From NCBI RefSeq assembly GCF_038561935.1, contig NZ_CP102770.1:1488001-1552000 (forward strand): DNA of 64,000 nucleotides, read 5' to 3'. This document shows positions 43,145 through 51,837 of this stretch, one piece after another. The notes beneath the pieces were generated by a model, which was given only the letters and a program-made list of their open reading frames with translations, searched no databases and was not told the DNA's origin. This DNA is from Myxococcus stipitatus. Lineage in GTDB: Bacteria > Myxococcota > Myxococcia > Myxococcales > Myxococcaceae. The number at the start of each line of letters is the position of its first letter. Positions within the stretch are counted from its first letter, which is position 1. The position numbers and the translations under genes were made by a program.

Positions 43145-43735
43145 TCAGCGTCCGGAGGCGGGGGTGCGGTTCACCGCCGCCCGCAGGCTGGTGCGGACCT
43201 GATCCAACGACGAGCGCATCTGCCCGTGACGCACCGACGCCGCCACCGCGCGCGCCAGCGACTTCAGCAGGGAGACCTCCTCCGGCCGCCACGCCCGGGG
43301 ACGGTGGCAGTCCTCGAAGACCGTCACGCCCCACCACTGCTGCCGCGAGGGATTCACCGGGCACAGGAGGATGGACTGCGTCCCCTGGCGCTCCAGCAGG
43401 TCGCGCATCATCGGCGGCGCGTCCCGGGTGGGGCACGCCACCACCATCCCCGCCTCCAGCATGTCCACCCAGCCCGGCGCGAAGTCCCGGAACGAGAACG
43501 CGCGCAGCACGGGGTTGGCCAGGGGCGACGCCGTGGGAGGCTCCGCCCACGCGTAGCGCAGGTCCGTCACGAACCGGCCATACGTCTGCTGCGTGCGGTT
43601 CTCGAAGATGTACGCCCGGTCGACGCCCATCGAGTGGCCCACCATGCCCAGGCACTCGACGGCGGTGCTGGCGCACAGGCCCTTCTCCAACAACAGCTTC
43701 GAGGCTTCCGACACCTTCGAGAAGGCTTCGACCAT
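43145..43735 (-). CDS. GAF-domain protein
   Basis: A 196-residue cytosolic protein that is essentially one GAF domain: VGHSMGVDRAYIFENRT, later ACPTRDAPPMMRDLLERQG and WWGVTVFEDCHRPRAW, and a closing helix with SLLKSLARAVAASVRH. GAF domains bind small ligands or sense redox and usually sit in signalling proteins. With no output domain here, it may act as a stand-alone sensor for the kinase gene 116 bp downstream on the same strand. GGAG precedes ATG 43735. Confidence 0.78.
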   Translation of the reverse strand: MVEAFSKVSEASKLLLEKGLCASTAVECLGMVGHSMGVDRAYIFENRTQQTYGRFVTDLRYAWAEPPTASPLANPVLRAFSFRDFAPGWVDMLEAGMVVACPTRDAPPMMRDLLERQGTQSILLCPVNPSRQQWWGVTVFEDCHRPRAWRPEEVSLLKSLARAVAASVRHGQMRSSLDQVRTSLRAAVNRTPASGR

Positions 43736-43975
43736 GGGCGGCTCCAGAAAGGGCGATTTCGCGATGAGTTCCGTGTGTATCTGGAACGAACTGTCATCCT
43801 CTGAAGTCGCATTAAGCGCGTTTACTGTGTTTCTGTCAAATCCCAGCTTTGCTGAAAGTCAAGACTTGCTCCTGGGGACAATGACCCATGCGGGGCATGG
43901 ATGACACAGGGAACGACTCGTGAGTTCACGGGGCGTTGCGGAAGTGTCAGGGGCTGAACAGACCCGCAAACGCAA
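43736..43975. other. Intergenic region upstream of the GAF gene
   Basis: No gene is seen in this region. The part near 43795-43870 is AT-richer than its surroundings and probably contains the promoter of the GAF gene on the minus strand. No clear operator was recognised. Confidence 0.4.
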
Positions 43976-44029
43976 CGAGGGCGCCCCCTTTCGGAGAGCG
44001 CCCTCGCGGCATTTCCTGAACTAGGAAAT
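43976..44029 (-). terminator. Double hairpin after the Lys/Ala-rich protein gene
   Basis: Two stacked perfect hairpins: ATTTCCT / AGGAAAT (44011-44029, 5-nt loop), just after the stop codon, and CGAGGGCGC / GCGCCCTCG (43976-44006, 13-nt loop), which on the minus strand is followed by TTGCGTTTG. The second looks like the intrinsic terminator; the first may protect the mRNA 3' end. Confidence 0.7.
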
Positions 44030-44034
44030 CGAGA

Positions 44035-44301
44035 TTACTTGGTCTCGGTGGCCGTCTCGGCCTTGGGGGCCGCCTTCTTGCCAGCCTTCTTGCCCTTCGC
44101 GGCCGGCTTGGCCTCGGGAGCAGCGGTCTCCGCCTTCATCTCGGCGGCGGCGGCCGGCTTGGCCTCCTCGGCCTTGACCTCGGCGGCGGCGGCGGGCTTG
44201 GCCTCGGCGGCGGCCGGCTTGGTCTCCGCGGCGGCAGGAGCCGGGGTGTTGGCAAACGCGGTGGCGGCGGCGAGCAGGGCGGCGGCGAACACGGTCTTCA
44301 T
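44035..44301 (-). CDS. Small exported Ala/Lys/Glu-rich protein
   Basis: An 88-residue protein with a signal peptide (MKTVFAAALLAAATAFA, cleavage about residue 17) and a mature part made of PAAAEAKPAAAAEVKAEE-like repeats, turning basic at the end (KGKKAGKKAAPKAETATETK). The composition resembles histone H1 tails, but the signal peptide argues for the periplasm or outside. GGAG precedes ATG 44301; longer upstream frames lack one and would bury the signal peptide. The strong double hairpin downstream suggests high expression. The function is unknown. Confidence 0.72.
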   Translation of the reverse strand: MKTVFAAALLAAATAFANTPAPAAAETKPAAAEAKPAAAAEVKAEEAKPAAAAEMKAETAAPEAKPAAKGKKAGKKAAPKAETATETK

Positions 44302-44601
44302 GGAAAGCTCCGTTGAGGGGGAAACGGCGCTTGATTGCGCCGTACCAGCGGACCGGGACATGAGCAGCGCGCGTGCCAGCGCCTGCTTCCGAGGGGCCAG
44401 CGAGTGGTGGATGGTGTGCGGTGGGGAGAAACTCCTCAGTTGAAGCCCCAACATTGGGGGCTTGCTCCCCAGACAGGCGCTTGTCGCTTTGACGACACGG
44501 AGGCACTTGAGCAAGCTGCACGCGCATCCTCGGCAGGAGGGCGCGAGCCCGTGGCACCCGTCGCGAATCCCTCGCGACCTCGGCGCGGGTAGAGACGGTG
44601 T
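44302..44601. other. 300-bp divergent promoter region
   Basis: No gene is seen. A 21-bp near-palindrome (AAGCCCC-N7-GGGGCTT, 44443-44463) lies in the middle between two divergent genes and could be an operator or a hairpin in a leader RNA. No clear -35/-10 pair. Confidence 0.45.
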
Positions 44602-45054
44602 ATGCGGTTCCTGGGGTTCGCGACGGCGTGTGTGGTGGTGGCGACGGGGTGCGCCGCGCGAATACCGCCGGAGGTCCTGGAGGCGCAGGTTCGCGAGACG
44701 TTGCATTGGCAACGCGAGTACGAGCGCGAGCGCGACCGCCTGGAGGCGGTGGCGGTGCGCCTGGCGGCGCTGGAGTCCGCCATCGAGCGGCTGAAGCAGG
44801 AGCGCGCGGAGGCGGAGCAGGGGCGGGTGGCGCTCATGGAGGAGCTGGTGCGCACGGAGGCGGACCGGCATGCCTTGGAGGAGCACAACGCCCAGCTGCT
44901 GGCGCGTGAGCGCGAGCTGAACGAGCTCCGGGAGATGCACGAGCAGCTCTCCGATGTCTTCTATGAGTCAGCGCTGGAGCGGGCGCGGCGGCGACTGCCA
45001 GCGGCGCGGCAGCCGGACGCTCCGGAGGCTGGCGGCAGGACGGCGACGCCTTGA
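44602..45054 (+). CDS. Coiled-coil lipoprotein
   Basis: A 150-residue predicted lipoprotein with lipobox ATGC (Cys17) and a mature domain that is one continuous Glu/Arg/Leu-rich coiled coil (residues about 25-130). It resembles Lpp-like or spacer lipoproteins in form, but no family is recognised. It precedes the histidine kinase by 51 bp in the same direction, so it may be part of the sensing module. Confidence 0.7.
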   Translation: MRFLGFATACVVVATGCAARIPPEVLEAQVRETLHWQREYERERDRLEAVAVRLAALESAIERLKQERAEAEQGRVALMEELVRTEADRHALEEHNAQLLARERELNELREMHEQLSDVFYESALERARRRLPAARQPDAPEAGGRTATP

Positions 45055-45105
45055 CGGAAGGCCGGGCCCTCCCGGCGCCGCCACCGTGGTAGAGGACGGA
45101 CCCTG

Positions 45106-46536
45106 GTGAGCTCCCGTACGTCCATCCGCGCCTACCGCGCCGGCTTCTTCTTCGTGGTGGTCCTGCTGTCGGCCGTCACGGCCTTCACGCTGTGGACGGA
45201 GGTGCGCACGGGCGCGCGCGTGGAGGCGCTGGTGAACGAGGCGCTGGTGCGTGCGCGCTTGATTGGGCGCATCCGCGTGGACGTGCTGTCGCTGGAGTCC
45301 GCCATCGAAGCGCACATCCGCGCGACGGATGACTCGGAGCGCGACGCGGCGGACGTGGTGATGGAGGAGATCCTCTCCGACATCCGCCTGGCCTCGGAGG
45401 AGTACACGCGCAACCTGCCGCCGGGCGACAAGGCGGTGTGGGAGCGCTTCAATGCCGCGTGCCAGGGGTTGGCGGACCAGGTGCGCGCGGCGGCGGTGTT
45501 CTCCCAGCGGCGCGAGGCGGACCGGGCGCGACGACACCTGGCCGAGCGCATCCGTCCGCTGGCCGCGCAGCTCGACGCCCTGGGCGAGTCGCTGTCGGAG
45601 GAGAACTCCAACGAGGCGCGCCGCGTGGGTGGACGGCTGGCGGACATGCGCGTGCGCAACACGGCGCTGGGCGCGGGCACGACGCTGCTGGCCATGCTGC
45701 TGTCCGTATTGGTGGGGTGGCAGGTGACGTCCCTGCTCAAGCGCCAGGACGCCACGATTCAGGGGCAGCTCGAGGAGCTGGGCCGCCACAACCAGGAGCT
45801 GGACTCGTTCACCCGCCGCGTGGCGCACGACCTCATCAGTCCGCTGGCGCCGCTCAAGGGCTACCTGACGCTCATCCGCCGCACGGGCGCGGTGAAGGAC
45901 GCGGGGGCGCTGGAGATGCTGGCGCAGTGCGAGTCCAGCGCGGTGCGCATGGGCGAGCTGATTGAGGCGCTGCTGCGCTTCTGCCGCGCGGGCACGCGAG
46001 GCGAGCGCACCGTGGGCGAGCTGGACACGGCGGTGACGACGGTGCTGCTGGAGGTGTCGCAGACGGCGGCGGCGCAGGGCGTGGCGGTGGACCGGGCGCT
46101 GCAGCCGGGCGTGGCGGTGGACTGTCCCGGACAGCTGCTGCAGGTGACGGCGCGCAACCTGCTGACGAACGCGGTGAAGTACTCGGCGGGGCGGCCCGAC
46201 GCGCGGGTGACGGTGAAGGTCTTCACCGAGGGCGCGGACGCGGTGCTGGAGGTGGCGGACAACGGCATGGGCATGGGGCCCGGGGTGCTGGCGCTGTTGT
46301 TCCAGCCGTTCTTCCGGGCGCCGGAGGTGCGCTCGCTGCCGGGGCATGGCCTGGGCCTGGCCACCACGAAGCGCGTGGTGGAGGCGCATGGGGGGACGCT
46401 GACGGTGCGCTCGGAGGAAGGCAAGGGCACGCACGTGGTGGTGCGCTTCGCGCATGTGGCGCGGCTGGCGGAGGGAAGCACCGCCGAGTCCGTGCAGTCG
46501 TCCCCTGCTTCCTCGATTCGCAAGGTGGCCTCTTGA
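45106..46536 (+). CDS. Sensor histidine kinase
   Basis: A 476-residue membrane histidine kinase. Two membrane helices (about 12-31 and 188-207) enclose an all-helical periplasmic sensor of about 155 residues. The HisKA motif is RRVAHDLISPLAP with His241 as the phosphorylated residue; the N, G1 and G2 boxes follow (NLLTNAVKYS, ADNGMGMG, GHGLGLATTKRVVEAHGG). It starts at GTG 45106 with AGAGGA upstream. Its stop overlaps the TTG start of the response regulator, so the two form a two-component pair. Confidence 0.93.
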   Translation: MSSRTSIRAYRAGFFFVVVLLSAVTAFTLWTEVRTGARVEALVNEALVRARLIGRIRVDVLSLESAIEAHIRATDDSERDAADVVMEEILSDIRLASEEYTRNLPPGDKAVWERFNAACQGLADQVRAAAVFSQRREADRARRHLAERIRPLAAQLDALGESLSEENSNEARRVGGRLADMRVRNTALGAGTTLLAMLLSVLVGWQVTSLLKRQDATIQGQLEELGRHNQELDSFTRRVAHDLISPLAPLKGYLTLIRRTGAVKDAGALEMLAQCESSAVRMGELIEALLRFCRAGTRGERTVGELDTAVTTVLLEVSQTAAAQGVAVDRALQPGVAVDCPGQLLQVTARNLLTNAVKYSAGRPDARVTVKVFTEGADAVLEVADNGMGMGPGVLALLFQPFFRAPEVRSLPGHGLGLATTKRVVEAHGGTLTVRSEEGKGTHVVVRFAHVARLAEGSTAESVQSSPASSIRKVAS

Positions 46537-47876
46537 GCACAGCTCGCATCCTCGTCGTGGACGATGACCCTCAGGCGAGGGACCTGCTCCAGCGGTTGTT
46601 GGGGCCCCTGGGCGCCGTGTCGCAGGCGGCGAATCCGAAGGCGGCGCAGGAGCGGCTGGCGGAAGGCGCGTACGACCTGGTGCTGACGGACATGGCCATG
46701 CCCGAGCCGGGCGATGGGCTGAAGGTGCTGCAGGAGGTGAAGGCGCACCTGCCGGACACGCCGGTCATCGTGGTGACGGCCTTTGGCAACATCGAGGGCG
46801 CGCTCGACAGCATCCAGCTGGGAGCATTCGACTACCTGGCGAAGCCCTTCGACGTGGACGCGATTCTTCGCGTGGCGCGGCGGGCGCTGGAGCAGAAGCG
46901 GTTGGTGGAGGAGAACCGCTCGCTGCGCCAGCAGGTGGACCGCAGCGCGCTGGTGGGCCGCAGCCCCGCGTTGCTGGAGGTCTACAAGCAGGTGGCGCGC
47001 GCGGCGGCGAGCAATGTACCGGTGTTGATTACGGGCGAGACGGGCACGGGCAAGGAGATGGTGGCGCGGGCGCTGCACAAGCGGTCGCCTCGCACGTCGG
47101 GGCCGTTCATCCCGGTGGACTGCGGCGCCATCACCGAGTCGCTGATGGAGAGCGAGCTGTTCGGCCATGCGAAGGGCAGCTTCACGGGCGCCTCGGGGGC
47201 TCGCCGAGGTGTCTTCGAGGAGGCGAACGGCGGGACGCTCTTCCTGGATGAGATTGGCGATGTGGGGATGAAGGTGCAGTCGCAGCTCCTGCGCGTGTTG
47301 CAGGAGGGCGAGATTCGCCGCGTGGGCGAGAGCGTGCCGGTGAAGGTGGACGCGCGCGTGGTGGCGGCGACGAACAAGGACTTGAAGGAGCGGGTGGCGG
47401 AGGGCGTGTTCCGCGAGGACCTGCTGTACCGGCTGGACGTGGTGCACCTGCACCTGCCGCCCTTGCGCGAGCGGCGCGAGGACATCCCCGCGCTGGTGCA
47501 GCACTTCGCGGGGCGGCATGCGCGGGGTGGGGTGAGTCCGGTGGTGACGTCGGAAGCGATGTCTCGGCTGACGGCGTATGACTGGCCGGGCAACGTGCGG
47601 CAGCTGGAGAACGTGGTGGCGCGCGCGCTGGCGCTCAACGTGACGGGCGTGCTGGGGCCGCAGGACTTCCCGGAGCCCATCGGTGATGCGCCCAAGCGGC
47701 TGACGGGGCTCGCGGGGGATTTGCCGAGCCTCGCGGAGCTGTCGCGTCGGTATGCCGCGCATGTGCTCCAGGCGGTGGGAGGCAACAAGAGCGAGGCGGC
47801 GCGGCTGCTCGATGTGGACCGCAAGACGCTCTACAAGCTGCTCGAGGCGACGGGCGTGGAGCCGGAGGCATCGTGA
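46533..47876 (+). CDS. NtrC-family sigma-54 response regulator
   Basis: A 447-residue enhancer-binding protein. The receiver domain has the acidic pocket Asp10-12 and phosphoacceptor Asp53 (VLTDMAM). The AAA+ domain has Walker A GETGTGKE (168-175), GSFTGA (215-220, a variant of the GAFTGA loop that contacts sigma-54) and Walker B GGTLFLDE (233-240). A Fis-type helix-turn-helix ends the protein (GGNKSEAARLLDVDRKTLYK). It starts with TTG 46533, coupled by 4-bp overlap to the kinase. It should activate sigma-54 promoters. The targets are unknown. Confidence 0.94.
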   Translation: MSTARILVVDDDPQARDLLQRLLGPLGAVSQAANPKAAQERLAEGAYDLVLTDMAMPEPGDGLKVLQEVKAHLPDTPVIVVTAFGNIEGALDSIQLGAFDYLAKPFDVDAILRVARRALEQKRLVEENRSLRQQVDRSALVGRSPALLEVYKQVARAAASNVPVLITGETGTGKEMVARALHKRSPRTSGPFIPVDCGAITESLMESELFGHAKGSFTGASGARRGVFEEANGGTLFLDEIGDVGMKVQSQLLRVLQEGEIRRVGESVPVKVDARVVAATNKDLKERVAEGVFREDLLYRLDVVHLHLPPLRERREDIPALVQHFAGRHARGGVSPVVTSEAMSRLTAYDWPGNVRQLENVVARALALNVTGVLGPQDFPEPIGDAPKRLTGLAGDLPSLAELSRRYAAHVLQAVGGNKSEAARLLDVDRKTLYKLLEATGVEPEAS

Positions 47877-47997
47877 GCCTTCGGTTCCGCTGTGCCCGCC
47901 AACGGACGTCGTGGGTGCATGGCTCGGAGCTGAGCGGCCTTGGGGTTGATGCGATGCAACTTGTGCGACGCGGGGCGAGGCTCGCAGACTTCGGGCC

Positions 47998-49254
47998 GTG
48001 AAAGCCCGCTCCCTGACGATGTTCACGCTGCTCCTGGCGCAAACGCAGACGGCCTGTGTCTCGCAGCAGAGAGGCCTCGAGGACTCGCCGGTGGATGAGC
48101 CGGGACCTCCGGCCCGGCTGTGGCGTCGCAGCGCGAGCGAGCGCGACTTCGACCGCTTCACGCGGGAGGGCACCGCGCTGACGGCGGATGGGGCCCTGGT
48201 GCTGGACTCCACGGCGCGCACGGAGAGCACGCCGGTTCCAGCGGGCCGCAGGGAGGATGGGAGCACGCGCTACCACGAGGCGGCATATCGCCTGGGGCAC
48301 GCGGTCTCCGAGGTGCAGCTCGTGCCGGGTGGGTTCACCAGCGTGGTGCCCTCGTTCGACGTGCTCACGCCGCCGGGGACGTGGGTGAAGGTGACGCTCG
48401 CGGCTCGCATCGACGGGGTGTGGACGAAGGACTACGAGCTGGGGGTGTGGGCATTCGACAAGGAGCCCGTGGCCCGGCACAGCGTGGAGGGGCAGGGCGA
48501 CGCGGATGGGTATGTGTCCACGGACACGCTCAACCTCAAGCGGCGCGCGGAGGCGCTGAGGATGGCGGTGTGGCTGCATTCGTCGCAGCCGGACGTGTCG
48601 CCTCGGGTCCGGGCCTTGTCGGCGGCGGTGAGCGACAAGAAGGGTGTGGCCGCTGACGCGGTGTCGGACCGGGCGGCGTGGGGGACGGTGCTGGAGGTGC
48701 CGGGGTACTCGCAGATGCTGTATCCGGATGGAGGCCCGGTGTGGTGTTCGCCCACGTCGACCTCGATGTTGCTGGGGTACTGGGGGCGCAAGCTCGCGCA
48801 GCCGGCGCTGGAGCCGACGGTGCCGTTCTCGGCGGACCGGACGTATGACTGGGTCTACAAGGGCACGGGCAACTGGGCCTTCAATACGGCGTATGCCTCC
48901 GCCATCGGTGATGGCGCGCTGCATGGCGCGGTGATGCGCCTGGATGGCTTCGCGCAGGTGGAGCGGCTCATCGCCGCGGGCATCCCGGTCAGCATCAGCA
49001 TCGCGTACGCGGAGGGGGAGCTCACGGGCTCGCCCGTGCGCAGCTCGGATGGGCACCTCATCGTGCTCAAGGGCTTCACGTCCGAGGGCGATGTCGTGTG
49101 CAACGACCCCGCGTTCAAGACGAACGAAGCGGTGGCGGTGACGTACAAACGCGATGAACTGTGGCGTGCGTGGCAGCACTCGCGCGGCATGGCGTATGTG
49201 CTGTGGCCCGCGGGGACGGTGCTCCCGGCGGAGCTCATCGGGCTGCTGCGCTAG
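47998..49254 (+). CDS. Exported C39-like cysteine peptidase
   Basis: A 418-residue exported protein, probably a lipoprotein (signal ends QTAC, Cys20). Residues about 95-215 form a beta-rich domain. The C-terminal half is a C39-like papain-fold peptidase domain with Cys250 in GGPVWCSPTSTSMLLGYWG and His in SSDGHLIVLKGF. Such domains stand alone in many secreted enzymes of unknown substrate. It starts at GTG 47998, or possibly at ATG 48019. A partial duplicate of its 3' end lies directly downstream. Confidence 0.85.
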   Translation: MKARSLTMFTLLLAQTQTACVSQQRGLEDSPVDEPGPPARLWRRSASERDFDRFTREGTALTADGALVLDSTARTESTPVPAGRREDGSTRYHEAAYRLGHAVSEVQLVPGGFTSVVPSFDVLTPPGTWVKVTLAARIDGVWTKDYELGVWAFDKEPVARHSVEGQGDADGYVSTDTLNLKRRAEALRMAVWLHSSQPDVSPRVRALSAAVSDKKGVAADAVSDRAAWGTVLEVPGYSQMLYPDGGPVWCSPTSTSMLLGYWGRKLAQPALEPTVPFSADRTYDWVYKGTGNWAFNTAYASAIGDGALHGAVMRLDGFAQVERLIAAGIPVSISIAYAEGELTGSPVRSSDGHLIVLKGFTSEGDVVCNDPAFKTNEAVAVTYKRDELWRAWQHSRGMAYVLWPAGTVLPAELIGLLR

Positions 49255-49255
49255 C

Positions 49256-49351
49256 TTCACGACGAACGAGGCGGTGGCGCGCGTGGCACGGCGCATGTGC
49301 CGTGGCTTGTGGGGACGGTGCCCCCAACGAAGTTCATCGGGCTGCTGCGCT
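49256..49351 (+). pseudogene. Degenerate copy of the 3' end of the C39-like peptidase gene
   Basis: This segment matches 49114-49252 of the upstream gene with an internal loss of about 40 bp. Both contain TTCA.GACGAACGA.GCGGTGGCG and end in TCATCGGGCTGCTGCGCT. It lies just after the parental stop codon, as expected for a small tandem duplication that then decayed. Confidence 0.7.
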
Positions 49352-49386
49352 GGTGATGCGTTGTCGGCCATGTGACATGGCTCGGG

Positions 49387-49402
49387 ACGAGACATGTCTC
49401 GT
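49387..49402. promoter_or_regulatory. Perfect 16-bp palindrome
   Basis: ACGAGACATGTCTCGT has no mismatch. It lies 159 bp before the L,D-transpeptidase gene. It could be an operator; as a hairpin it would have no loop, so a terminator is less likely. Confidence 0.45.
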
Positions 49403-49560
49403 GTGGTGAATCGAGACGGTGGGTGCGGGCCTCATTCCGTTGCATGTGACATCGACCGTCGGGGCGGCACGGCTTGCGCACTCGCGCGGAGTCGGGCGCA
49501 GGCGGCCCCACCTCGGACGACGTTGAGCAAGCAGGCAAGCCCTCGTACCGTGTCGGCCAC

Positions 49561-51834
49561 ATGCGACGTTGGCTTCAGCTCGCCCTTCTTCTGCCCGGAA
49601 TCGCCTGTACGCCGTCATCGAAGTCGGAGGACTCCCGCCCGGATGGCGAGGTGAAGAACCCTTCCACGCGCGCGGGAGGACTCTCCGTCGCCGATGCGGC
49701 GACGGGGGCCTCCGCGACAGGACGACCGTCGGCGCCCGAGAACGGCGCTCCGCCAGGAGATGCGCGGGGCGCGGAGGCCGTGTCCGGAACGGGCTCGCCA
49801 GATGCGCGTGACGTCGATGCGAACGGGCAGCTGCCCGCGGCGAGTCCTCCCTCCGAGAGTATGGATGGACATGCCGCGCTTCCGCTGGATGCATCCGTTG
49901 CGGAACCGTCAGCCATGGCGCGGCAGGGTGTGGCTCCGCAGGCACCCGGAGGAGACGAGGGGGTATCGGCACCTGCGGACGGGACCGTATCCCCAGCGCG
50001 CAACAGTGCTGCGCTGAATGCGCCAGGGAGCGACGAGAGCGCTCCCACCGGGTCGCAGCGCGATGCACTCGCTGGACACGGCGACCCGTCGAGTCACGAT
50101 GGTCCCTCGCATCGAGGCGACGGCCTCGCGGTGCGAGACACGCTCCTCACAGGTGACGGAGGCACAGCCCTCACCGGTGAAGCGTCGGGCCATCCACCCG
50201 CGGCGGGCACGACCCCGGGCGACCTCCATGCCGCCTGGACACGGACCGCGCTCACGCCAGACGCAGGCCCCGCGCGTCCCCTCGCTCCAGCGCGTTCCGA
50301 AACTCCCGAGACCAGCCCCGCGGACCACGAACCTTCGCTCGCCATCGACCCCGCGCTCAGTGCCCTCCCCAAGCCGGAGCATGACGACACCGACACCGAC
50401 GGGGCTTCGGAACCGCCCCCCGCCGAGCAGCTCGTTGTCATCCCCGACAAGAAGAACCCGGACGAAGAGCTCGTACTCGGCCCCGACGGCGAACCCCTGG
50501 AGGACACGAGCTACGTGCTCGACGACCCGGCCCTCGGGCTCGACGACGACACCCCTCGGCCCACCACGGCCAGCGGCGCGGACGCCGGCACGGAGCCCGT
50601 CGCCATTCCCTACCAACCCGACGCCGGCTCGCTGCGAGTGCTCCGCTCCATCGCCGTCCGCTCGGAGCCGCGTCAGGACGCGCCGCCCCTCGGCACCGTG
50701 GCCCAGGACATGCGCATCCTCTGGAAGAGCGAGACCGCCATGCGCGGCCCGGAGTGCGACGCCTGGGTCGAAATCCAACCGCGCGGCTGGGTCTGCGAGC
50801 GCTACCTCGAACGCAACTTCCGAGAGCCGCGCGTCCGAGACCTCCCGCGCCTCCGCGAAGGAGAGCTGACCCCCGGCACCTACGCACGCGTGGTGGGCAA
50901 GCGCGTGCGCGCCTACCCGAGCCTCGCGCTGGCCCGCACCCGCCGGAAGGGCATCCTGCTCAAGGGCTCCGTGACGGTGAAACTGCGCGGGCAGGTGCGA
51001 GTGGGCCGGCGCACCTTCTGGCGCACCACGGATGGCCAATACCTGGAGGCCCGAGTCCTCCGCGAGTACCGCCCCTCCGCCTTCGTCGGCGTGGACGCGG
51101 AGCAACTGTCGGAGCTGTCCGCGCCCTTCGCCTGGGCCCAGTCCCGCACGAAGCCCTCGGCCCCCGTCGAAGTGAAGATGGCCCCGGACGCGAAGGCCGC
51201 GCGGGAGACCGTCCTCCCACCTCGAACCCTCGTCGCCGTGCGAGAGCTCTCCGCCGACGGCCACTGGGTCCTCATCGCCGAGAACCACTGGGTCTCCCGC
51301 GATGACCTCCACGTCGCCTGGTTCTCCCACGCACCTCCCGGCGTCGAGCCCGGCGCGCGTTGGGTGGACGTGGACCTGGATGCGCAGGTGCTCGTGGCCT
51401 ACGAGGGAGAGCGCCCCGTGTACGCCACGCTCATCTCCTCCGGGAAGCCCGGCACCGACACCCCCGAGGGCCTCTTCCGCGTGTGGATCAAGTTCGCCGA
51501 GGCGGACATGACGGGCAACGGCACCGCGGGCAATGACACCTACCGCGTGGCCACCGTGCCCTGGACCATGTTCTTCGAGCAGGACTACGCGCTGCACACC
51601 GCCTACTGGCACGACCGCTTCGGCGAGCCCACGAGCCACGGCTGCGTCAACCTGGCGCCTCGAGACGCGAAGGCCCTCTACGCCTGGGCCTCACCGGAAG
51701 TACCCACGGGCTGGTCCATGGTGCACGCCACGCCGGATGCACCGGGCTCCTGGGTGCGCATCCGAGGCCAGGCGCGCATCCCCGTGAAGGAGCGCAAGGT
51801 GCGCGTCGCCAGCAGCACCCGCACCCCGCGCTGA
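49561..51834 (+). CDS. L,D-transpeptidase lipoprotein with long disordered linker
   Basis: A 757-residue lipoprotein (lipobox PGIAC, Cys16). Residues about 20-340 are low-complexity Pro/Ala/Ser/Gly/Asp sequence, likely a disordered tether. A small SH3-like region follows (about 355-425, RVLRSIAVRSEPRQDAP to RGWVCERYLE), then the YkuD catalytic domain (about 598-720) with HTAYWHDRFGEPTSHGCVNL; the nucleophile is Cys695. YkuD enzymes make 3-3 crosslinks in peptidoglycan or attach proteins to it. A tether this long could span the periplasm. Convergent with yjbQ, 3 bp apart. Confidence 0.88.
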   Translation: MRRWLQLALLLPGIACTPSSKSEDSRPDGEVKNPSTRAGGLSVADAATGASATGRPSAPENGAPPGDARGAEAVSGTGSPDARDVDANGQLPAASPPSESMDGHAALPLDASVAEPSAMARQGVAPQAPGGDEGVSAPADGTVSPARNSAALNAPGSDESAPTGSQRDALAGHGDPSSHDGPSHRGDGLAVRDTLLTGDGGTALTGEASGHPPAAGTTPGDLHAAWTRTALTPDAGPARPLAPARSETPETSPADHEPSLAIDPALSALPKPEHDDTDTDGASEPPPAEQLVVIPDKKNPDEELVLGPDGEPLEDTSYVLDDPALGLDDDTPRPTTASGADAGTEPVAIPYQPDAGSLRVLRSIAVRSEPRQDAPPLGTVAQDMRILWKSETAMRGPECDAWVEIQPRGWVCERYLERNFREPRVRDLPRLREGELTPGTYARVVGKRVRAYPSLALARTRRKGILLKGSVTVKLRGQVRVGRRTFWRTTDGQYLEARVLREYRPSAFVGVDAEQLSELSAPFAWAQSRTKPSAPVEVKMAPDAKAARETVLPPRTLVAVRELSADGHWVLIAENHWVSRDDLHVAWFSHAPPGVEPGARWVDVDLDAQVLVAYEGERPVYATLISSGKPGTDTPEGLFRVWIKFAEADMTGNGTAGNDTYRVATVPWTMFFEQDYALHTAYWHDRFGEPTSHGCVNLAPRDAKALYAWASPEVPTGWSMVHATPDAPGSWVRIRGQARIPVKERKVRVASSTRTPR

Positions 51835-51837
51835 GCC

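Larger units (their letters stand above)
49255..49560. other. 306-bp intergenic region with gene-fragment repeat and palindromes
   Basis: It contains a degenerate copy of the preceding gene's 3' end (49256-49351), then two palindromes: GCCATG-TGA-CATGGC (49367-49381) and the perfect 16-bp ACGAGACATGTCTCGT (49387-49402). The remainder shows no gene and presumably includes the promoter of the L,D-transpeptidase gene. Confidence 0.6.
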
